Assembly (NCBI GenBank): GCA_003427395.1
Contig: BFEA01000110.1
Span: forward strand, 1,638,478-1,660,013
Length of the DNA stretch: 21,536 nucleotides
Direction of reading: 5' to 3'
Source of the DNA: Chara braunii
Lineage: Eukaryota; Streptophyta; Charophyceae; Charales; Characeae
In this document: positions 15,451-21,536 of the stretch, one piece after another
Layout of the letters: the number at the start of each line of letters is the position of its first letter
Position numbering within the stretch: the stretch's first letter is position 1
The notes under the pieces: generated by a model
Databases searched by the model: none
What the model was told of the DNA's origin: nothing
What the model saw: only the letters and a program-made list of their open reading frames with translations
Translations under genes and position numbers: made by a program

Positions 15451-17575
15451 ATGGATGACCATCCTATGCAAGGGTTGTTGGCCCTTTCAGTTTTGTTGGG
15501 CCCCTTGTTCAGAATCTTCTTTCCCCTGGGCTTCGGGAGAGTCTGTACCTCCCGTATGATGATGAGATCTGGCAATATGAAGCCTGGTCCCTCGGCTGCA
15601 GAGTGGGCTGAAACAGATCGCCGCCTGGCTGAAAAGAAGAAAGAGAAAGAAGAAAGAAAGAGACAGAAAGAAGAAGATATAAAGAGGAAAGTACAGATGG
15701 AAGAGGAAAAAATGAGAAAGGAAATGAAAGAAAAGTTAGAAAAGGAGTTGAAGGAAGAACTACAAACTATAGAAGAAGAAGAAGAAGAAGAAGCGGGAGA
15801 AGAAAGACTCATTAGACACCGAACTGAAAGGGGAGAGAGTAGCCAGACAGGTGGAGGACTTCAGGTCAAACCGCTGGATTGGTATGATCAATATGCATAT
15901 TCCAGCGATCGCATTGAAGAGACGGAGGAAGAAAGAGATGTGTTCATTGCAAAATTGACATCCATTGCAGACCAAAAAGAAAAGGACCTTTTGCTTGAGG
16001 AAAAACGTGCAGAACTGCATAGTAAAATGTTAGCAGCAAAGCGGCGAGAGCTTGACGAAAGGAAAAGGCTGCAAGCAGAGGGTGCGAGGCTGCAAAAAGA
16101 ACTGCAAGACCAAAAAGATAAGCAAGCTGCAACAAAAGAAAAACTAGCCCTCTTGACAGAAACAGTCCTGCATACAAAGCAAGAGTTAGAAGCAATCAAC
16201 AGAACGTTGCAAAAAGTTGAAACCCACCAATATGAGTTTGAGGAAGTTTGAAATACCTTTCTGCAGAAGTCCGCCAAAGATGTTGATCAGCACATACATT
16301 CGTATATTGAAAAATTAGACAATCATATCACACAAACCTTTACTCTCGCTGTAATTGACAAGATAGTTCGCGGCAGCGGAGGAGGAGAAGATGGAGACGG
16401 AGATGGGGGTGATGGAGACAAGAAAGGAAAGGGAGTGCAGCGAGAAGACAGTAGGGATATAAGAAAGATTAAAGTTAAAGTGTCGTGGACATACACCGGC
16501 AAGAGGGACGAGTGTCTCCTACATTGGATTGCTGTTGTAGAGTCATATGTATACGGACAGCGCATCCCGTATTGGGACAGAGTCTTGATGGCCACTTCGT
16601 GGATGGCCGGCGATGCAATGAGCTTCGCCATATCGTTGCAAAAAGAAGCTAACTGCCAAACTATGATTGAGTACTCACAGCAAACAAGTATTGAAGATTT
16701 CTTCAAAGCTGTCAGAGAAAGATTTGAAGACAAAATTTTAGCATGTAGAACAGAAATGCTGATCTTAAACATTGCAGATCAGAAATGGAAGAGTGCATCT
16801 GCACTCAAAGCAACGATGGATGAATTCTTACAATGCGTTGAACATGGTCTCACTCCTACTCAAATCCTTAATAACTTCGCAAAGGCGCTACCCGACCCTC
16901 TCTGTACTCAGCTTTATCCCCGCACAAAGGAAGAGGGGATGACATACGAGAAGTTTAGCAAGATCGCTATAGATCATGTTGGCTTCTTAGCCGAAGCTAA
17001 CTACTGTCATTATTGGAAAGATCTGCAAGCGGGAAAGAAGTGGCAGAACCGCACTGGCACTATCTTAGGGAACATACCTGGGAAAGACAACCTCCTTCCG
17101 ACCTTTGAAGAAGGAGGTGTCGAAACTCTCTCTTACGACCAGATAGATTATGGTCTGGAGGGAGGACCCAACGGCTCGGTAGTTCAGGAGGGGGACTACG
17201 CGGCCGTTGTAGCCCGCGGGGGAGGGCGACAAGGAAGAGGACGTGGCAGAGGAAGAGGAGGCCGCGGGCGTGGTGGAAGAGGATCTGGCACCCAGAGGGG
17301 TAGTGGTGAAGGTAACTACTATGTGAGCGGAAGGGGCAATGGTCCCTCACAAGGTGGCCGTGGGGAAGAGGAAGAGGCGCATGGTATGGTACATGGGACA
17401 AACCATATCCACCACATCCAGGTCTGCCCGAAGAGGAGCCTTGGAAGAAACTGGGATTACAGAGAAAGTTTGGCAGGACAAAAAAGTCGTTGATCAATGC
17501 CTCAAATGTGGTGACCCCAACCACATCGTTCCCTTCTGTTCCGATTACAAACAATCAAAAGGGAACAACCAATAA
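15451..17575 (+). pseudogene. Ty3/gypsy gag with coiled coil, RGG tail and zinc knuckle
   Basis: The frame is open from about 15397; the first ATG is at 15451 (MDDHPMQG), with another cluster near 15558 (MMMRSGNMKPGP). Two long charged coiled coils (about 15600-15790 and 15910-16240) are followed by a capsid-type helical domain (about 16480-17030: WMAGDAMSFAISLQ, ALKATMDEFLQCVEHGLTP). Then come an Arg/Gly-rich tail (about 17210-17350) and a CCHC zinc knuckle at 17498-17539 (CLKCGDPNHIVPFC). A single TGA at 16249-16251 splits the main frame, which is otherwise open to 17493. The knuckle lies one frame away, so a shift occurred between about 17340 and 17490. Gag packages the element RNA in virus-like particles. 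Near-complete structure suggests modest age. Confidence 0.8.
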
Positions 17576-17830
17576 GGGTTTTAGTTGCCTCTACCGGAAC
17601 TTCGGATGTAAACAGAAAGACAGGTTCCTCAGGCACAAACTGGACAGACAGACAATCCCCACCTAGTTAATTGTCCAGAGGTAGTAAGTGTGTGCACCTC
17701 TCTAGGTGGATCCCTCGTTGGCATGGGTGATGAGTTGGTCGCTCGTCGCCAGGCCTAGACTGAAATGAAAAAACGAAAAGGATAGTTAATCATTGCAGAT
17801 CTAGAAATAAATAAAGCAAGAGTTGGAGGT
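17576..17830 (+). other. Decayed gag-protease junction
   Basis: Part of the element between the zinc knuckle and the protease. The forward frames carry stops (for example TAG near 17582 and 17756). A fragment with GDELVARRQA at about 17728-17757 and LIIADLEINKARVGG just before the protease is still readable. Confidence 0.5.
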
Positions 17831-18265
17831 ATGATTGACAGTGGGTTAACTAGTAGCTACATAAGTAAGAAAGGGTTGCAGACGATGCGTCTCGGCCCTA
17901 AGGTAAAGCAATTGGATCATAATTTGGATGATCCCGTACTAAGTAAATTAGCCAATAGTTGTGAGATTGTAATGGATAGATATGTTGAGGGGATACAAAC
18001 ATACTTTCGGCTCGAGGCAGAGGGGAAGGTGGAACGTGTTCTCCACTCTCTGACCTTCTTGGTGGAGGATAACTTGCCCTTTGATGTGTTATTAGGCATG
18101 GATTGGGGTGAGGCTGCGCATGCGGATTTAAAGTTAAGAGAACATGAATGTTGGCTTCCAAGTCTGCAAGGAGGTAAGAAGAAAATCCGCCTTTTTCATG
18201 AATCTGGTAAGGAGAGCAGCTTCGCTCATTGTTGTATGAGTACCCCGCGTTCGCCCGCCATGTGA
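17831..18265 (+). pseudogene. Ty3/gypsy aspartic protease
   Basis: The retropepsin-like active site MIDSGLTSSYIS begins at 17831. It keeps the catalytic Asp-Ser-Gly (17837-17845) but has Leu where Ala or another small residue is usual. The second family hallmark, VLLGMDWG, lies at about 18084-18110. Homology runs on from sequence before 17831, so this is the middle of a polyprotein and the ATG is not a true start. A stop at 18263-18265 and further stops to about 18335 separate it from RT. In an intact element the dimeric enzyme cuts the gag-pol polyprotein. Confidence 0.75.
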
Positions 18266-18339
18266 AAAAGTATAACTTGTATGATCAATTTTTTTTTGCA
18301 TATATGCGCCCAGTGAAAAAGGTGAAGCTAAAGAAGAAG

Positions 18340-19690
18340 CCAAGTCCCCAGAAGTTGAGAAAATTCTAAAGGAATTCGCAGATGTGGCAGAAGCCCCAAG
18401 CGGTGTAGTTCAGAGACCGATCAAACATCGCATTGATATCATTCCAGGAAGTCAAATTTCTAAGGGGCCTATACATAAAATGTCATCTAAACAGTTGGAC
18501 GAACTGCGAACCCAGCTTGATGAAATGCTGGAAAAATGATGGATAAGGCCCAGCTCCTCGCCCTATGGTGCGCCAGTGTTATTTGTGTCAAAGAAAGATG
18601 GCGGGGTCCGCATGTACATAGATTTTAAAAGATTGAATGATATAACAGTTAAAAATGATGAGCCACTACCGCGAATAGATGATTTGTTGGATAGAGTGCA
18701 GGGTTGCAAGTACTTCACAAAGATTGATTTGAAGTCTGGCTACCATCAGATTGAGGTAGAGCCAGAAGACCAATACAAGACTGTCTTTCGAACAAGGTAT
18801 GAACGCTATGACTTCATTATGTTGCCCTTTGGTCTTACGAATGCCCCTGCAACTTTCCAAAGAACTATGAATGAACATTTTTGTGAATGACTTGATAAAT
18901 TTGTTGTAATATATCTCGATGGTATTTTGATTTTTAGTAAAGATTTGAAAGAACATTGTGAGCACCTTTGACTTATGCTAAATAAATTGTGTGAGGCAAA
19001 ATTAAAATTGAATCCCAAGAAGTGTGAATGGACTAAGCGTCAGGTTTTATATATGGGGCATGTGCTTGATGGTGATGGGATCAAATCGGAAGACACGAAG
19101 ATTGCAGCGATACGTGATTGGCCTAACCCCCGTAGTTTGACTGAGTTGCGGTCATTCCTTGGGCTAGCCAACTATTATCGGAAGTTCGTTAGACACTTCA
19201 CGATAATTGTTGTGCCTCTTCGGAAATTGCTTAAGAAAGAAACAATCGGAAAGTGTGACTCAGACTGTACGGCTTCGTTCAAACGTATGAAGAAATGTCT
19301 AATTAATTACCCGATTTTGAAAGTTGATGATCCTTGTTTGCCCTTTGTCGTCACAACCAACGCCAGTCAGTACAGGATAGGCGTTGTACTCCAACAAGAC
19401 GATGGGAATGGATACAAGCCTGTTGAGTTTATGTTCCGACGACTACCTAATGAGAAGGTCGCCGCTTCTACGTAAGAAAGAGAGTTGTTTGCTATCCGTG
19501 AAGCTTTAGATCATTGGCGACACTGTCTCCTAGGACGCCACTTCAAAGTGTACTTAGATCATGACTTAAAACGCAGACGCGGATGACGCCTAAGTTGACT
19601 TGGTGGGCCGCTGAGATTGACCAATATGATTTTGAGCTAAACCAGTCAAGGGGAAGTATAACGTTGTTGCCGATGCACTGAGTCGAAGAT
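18340..19690 (+). pseudogene. Ty3/gypsy reverse transcriptase and RNase H, catalytically lost
   Basis: One frame is readable from about 18360 (KILKEFADVAEAPSG) to about 19578. It is interrupted by TGA at 18537, TGA at 18888, TGA at 18969 and TAA at 19473. RT landmarks are in order: WIRPSSSPYGAPVLF, FTKIDLKSGYHQIEV, FGLTNAPATFQ and VIYLDGILIFS. The last is the catalytic motif, where the usual Tyr-Leu-Asp-Asp has become Tyr-Leu-Asp-Gly (Gly at 18921-18923). The RNase H domain begins with TTNAS (Asn at 19359-19361) where Asp is expected, so its first catalytic residue is also gone. A small deletion near 19560-19580 shifts the frame. The C-terminal KYNVVADALSR signature survives at about 19655-19685 in another frame. 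The enzyme cannot be functional. Confidence 0.9.
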
Positions 19691-20501
19691 CTGCTTTTTT
19701 CGGTGTTATTGTAACATATTTAGATGTGGGCACCGATGTGCAGGAGAAGATTAGAAATACGTACTCCAATGACCCTGTTTATTGTGCTATGTTTAAGCGT
19801 GTGCAAGAAGCGCCTCAAGAGTTTCCTAACTATCGTATTACACGGATTGTTGTTTGAAAGAATGGATGTGCATGATAGGCTTTGTATTCCAAATGTGGAA
19901 GAAATCAAAATCTGATTTTGGGGTAGTGTCATGACACCGAAGGCCATTTTGGATGGAAGAAGACATATGCGACCTCTTGCGTTCCTATACCTGGCCTCGT
20001 ATGAAACCTGACTGCATCACTTATGTGCAGGGCTGTCAAGTGTGCCAAAGAAATAAGAGCACCACTCAGCCTCTCCTTGGTCTATTAAAGCCTTTGCTAA
20101 TCCCAACAGGTCCAGAAGACTCTGTGTCCATTGACTTTATGGACACCAAGGTGAAAAGCAGGAATGCAAAAACGCAAATTATGGTTATCGTTGACAGGTT
20201 TAGTAAGTATGTTGTCTTCGTAGCATTGTCAGCGGAAGCAAAAACGAAATTGGTAATCCGGGAATTCTTCAACCACTGGGTGAAAGATTATGGACATCCC
20301 CTAACGATTGTAAGTGACAGAGATTCACGGTTCACAAGTGAACAATGGCAACAACTAATGAACGTTTATGGCTCTAAGTTGACTATGTCGTCAGGTCGAC
20401 AGCCTAAGACAAACGGCCAGACTGAGCAAATGAACAAGATCTTGCAGCAAACATTGCGCATGTACATACATCCCGACCAAATTGATTGGGATGCTGTGTA
20501 A
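19691..20501 (+). pseudogene. Ty3/gypsy integrase, truncated, DDE triad intact
   Basis: After a degraded N-terminal linker, the zinc-binding H2C2 domain reads CHDTEGHFGWKKTY (19927 onward) and then, after a frameshift near 19970, CITYVQGCQVCQRNK. The catalytic core is open from 19953 to 20501: Asp in SIDFMD (20133-20135), Asp in VSDRDSRFTS (20316-20318) and Glu in NGQTEQMN (20424-20426). The last two are separated by 35 residues, the classic D,D-35-E spacing. The frame stops right after IDWDAV, where the core helix and C-terminal domain should continue. Unrelated GTTCAAACGCG-rich DNA follows, indicating truncation by insertion or deletion and not a single point mutation. The frame immediately before 19953 has stops at about 19856 and 19913. 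Confidence 0.85.
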
Positions 20502-20605
20502 CCGGTTGAACGAGTTGAACGCGCGTTCACGTTCAAACGCGCGCGTTCATACCCCCCGGGGCCGCGTTCAAACGCGTTCAAACGCGCTGTGCGCCACGTG
20601 GCGCG
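20502..20605. repeat. GTTCAAACGCG repeats with CGCG palindromes
   Basis: GTTCAAACGCG occurs at 20531-20541, 20566-20576 and 20576-20586, with variants such as GTTGAACGCGCGTTCA before them. The exact palindrome GCGCCACGTGGCGC (20591-20604) contains another G-box core. This CpG-rich block starts at the point where the integrase is cut off. Confidence 0.8.
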
Positions 20606-20805
20606 AAAAAATTAAACGCGACCCCAGGGGGCGTGCGTGCGCGTTACGGACTACGAGGTGGTGGGCCTCGTTCAAGGAACCCCAAAAGTGCAAAAAACAA
20701 AAAAAAAACGAGGCCTACCCCCCCTACCACGTCACCCCCCACCATATGCAAAAGGTCATTTTTTTTGGGGGGGGGGCGGGNGGGGGAATCCCCCTAACAC
20801 GACTC
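20606..20805. other. Spacer with a short stem and one unresolved base
   Basis: GGCCTCGTT (20664-20672) and AACGAGGCC (20707-20715) could form a short stem. A G-rich run with a single N at 20781 suggests an assembly-difficult homopolymer. No gene is seen. Confidence 0.5.
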
Positions 20806-21536
20806 AGACGGCCCATGCAGGCTATCTAAAGGGTTGTCGTAGCTATGTAGGGCAGACCCTCCCACTAACGTCAAGGCAGACAGTAAATATGAATTAGAGG
20901 TCAAGTTGCCCGAATATATACTCAAGATTCGACTTCAGGTCTGTGTTTCAGCAGTTATGGGTTGCTCACGTAGCTAGGGACTGCTGGTCTCTGCACGTGA
21001 CTCTTAGGGTCTGGCTGCATTACTCACCAAATGTGCAAAACTAGAATGAATCTTCTGTAGAACATGGAATAATACACCGCCATATGTTTTGTCTTTTGTG
21101 CATGTGGTGAGTAGAGGCCCTTAGGGTCATTGCACGTATTCCTAAGAAAAGAAAACCCAGAAAAAAAGAGAAACGAGAAAAATGAAAAATGAAAAAAAAG
21201 AAAAACGAGAAAAAAGAAAACAAGAAAAAAGACAAAACAGATGGCGGCGTATTATTCCATGTTCTGCAGAAGATTCATTCTAGTTTTGCACATTTGGTGA
21301 GTAGTGCAGCCAGACCCTAAGATTCAGCCAGGCCCTAAGATTCACGTGCAGAGACCAGCAGGCCCTAGCTACGTGAGCAACCCATAACTGTTGAAACACA
21401 GACCTGAAGTCAAATCTTGAGTATATATTCGGGCAGCTTGAACTCTACTTCATATTAACTGCCTGCCTTGACTTTGGTGGGGGGGTCTGCGCTACATGGC
21501 TGCGAGGACCCTTCAGATAGCCTGCATGGGCCGTCT
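20806..21536. mobile_element. Large inverted repeat (foldback element) with tRNA-like arms
   Basis: The left arm runs from AGACGGCCCATGCAGG (20806) to TGTTTTGTCTTTT (about 21098). The right arm, 21224-21536, is its reverse complement with scattered changes and a short duplication of the GATTCAGCCAGGCCCTAA type near 21320-21345. The A/G-rich loop is about 21099-21223. The right arm reaches the window edge, so the element may continue. Read outward from the loop, each arm contains CCTAGCTACGTGAGCAACCC (A-box-like) and CTGAAGTCRAATCTTGAG (B-box-like) with AACTGYTGAAACACAGA between them. This resembles the SINE-like units elsewhere in the window. Near the loop each arm has GAATGAATCTTCTG and AGAACATGG, also found at 292 and 461. 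Confidence 0.8.

Larger units (their letters stand above)
15397..20501 (+). mobile_element. Decayed Ty3/gypsy LTR retrotransposon (internal region)
   Basis: The order gag, zinc knuckle, aspartic protease, RT, RNase H, integrase on one strand is that of Ty3/gypsy (Metaviridae-type) elements. Integrase after RNase H excludes Ty1/copia. Each part is broken by stops or shifts. No LTR is recognised on either side, and the integrase stops abruptly at about 20501 in unrelated GTTCAAACGCG-rich DNA, so the 3' end is lost. No chromodomain or envelope gene is visible. Confidence 0.9.

Noticed and set aside
1-21536. CRISPR array or prokaryotic defence system
   Set aside because: The repeats are simple-sequence, SINE-like or palindromic without regular unique spacers, and the genes are eukaryotic.

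Overview
The window looks like nuclear DNA of a green-lineage eukaryote, most likely a charophyte alga such as Chara. This is inferred from content, not from a database match. It holds one plant-type Golgi glycosyltransferase gene, a decayed piece of plastid 23S rRNA, a Penelope-like retroelement with the permuted domain order described from green algae, a Ty3/gypsy element, tRNA-derived SINE-like repeats, and very long microsatellites. No bacterial operons, tRNA genes or CRISPR arrays are visible.

Layout. 1-735: GT/GA and AATC microsatellites in a composite tandem unit. About 760-3731, minus strand: a broken Penelope-like element, read right to left as a zinc-knuckle/coiled-coil ORF, a GIY-YIG endonuclease, a linker with a CxC motif, and only the start of a reverse transcriptase. 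4480-5890: a repeat-rich stretch with a 23S rRNA relic, an inverted-repeat structure and SINE-like units. 5890-7350: no gene; a CT-rich tract, two G-boxes and an 11-bp minisatellite. 7352-8440: four diverged copies of one repeat, one of them carrying a small nested foldback element. The last copy runs into the start of the only apparently intact gene.

8279-12477, plus strand: a single-exon gene for a type II membrane glycosyltransferase of family GT47 (exostosin-like) with three EGF-like repeats and very long Ser-rich and Glu-rich stems. An 83-N assembly gap in the Glu repeat splits the reading frame artificially. 12583-14470: a 45-base C tract, a roughly 490-bp degenerate duplication with a SINE-like unit, and several palindromes, including a 223-bp near-perfect hairpin. 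15397-20501, plus strand: a decayed Ty3/gypsy element in the order gag, protease, RT, RNase H, integrase. It has nonsense codons and lost RT and RNase H catalytic residues, yet its integrase DDE triad is intact. It stops abruptly at a GTTCAAACGCG-rich junction. 20806-21536: a large inverted repeat (about 290-bp arms) whose arms contain a tRNA-like unit and a motif also present at the left edge of the window.

The only gene likely to serve the host is the GT47 enzyme, probably acting on cell-wall glycoprotein or polysaccharide in the Golgi. Nearly everything else is mobile DNA and its debris. The most notable item is the Penelope-like element with an N-terminal endonuclease preceded by a zinc-knuckle ORF and ending beside a microsatellite.
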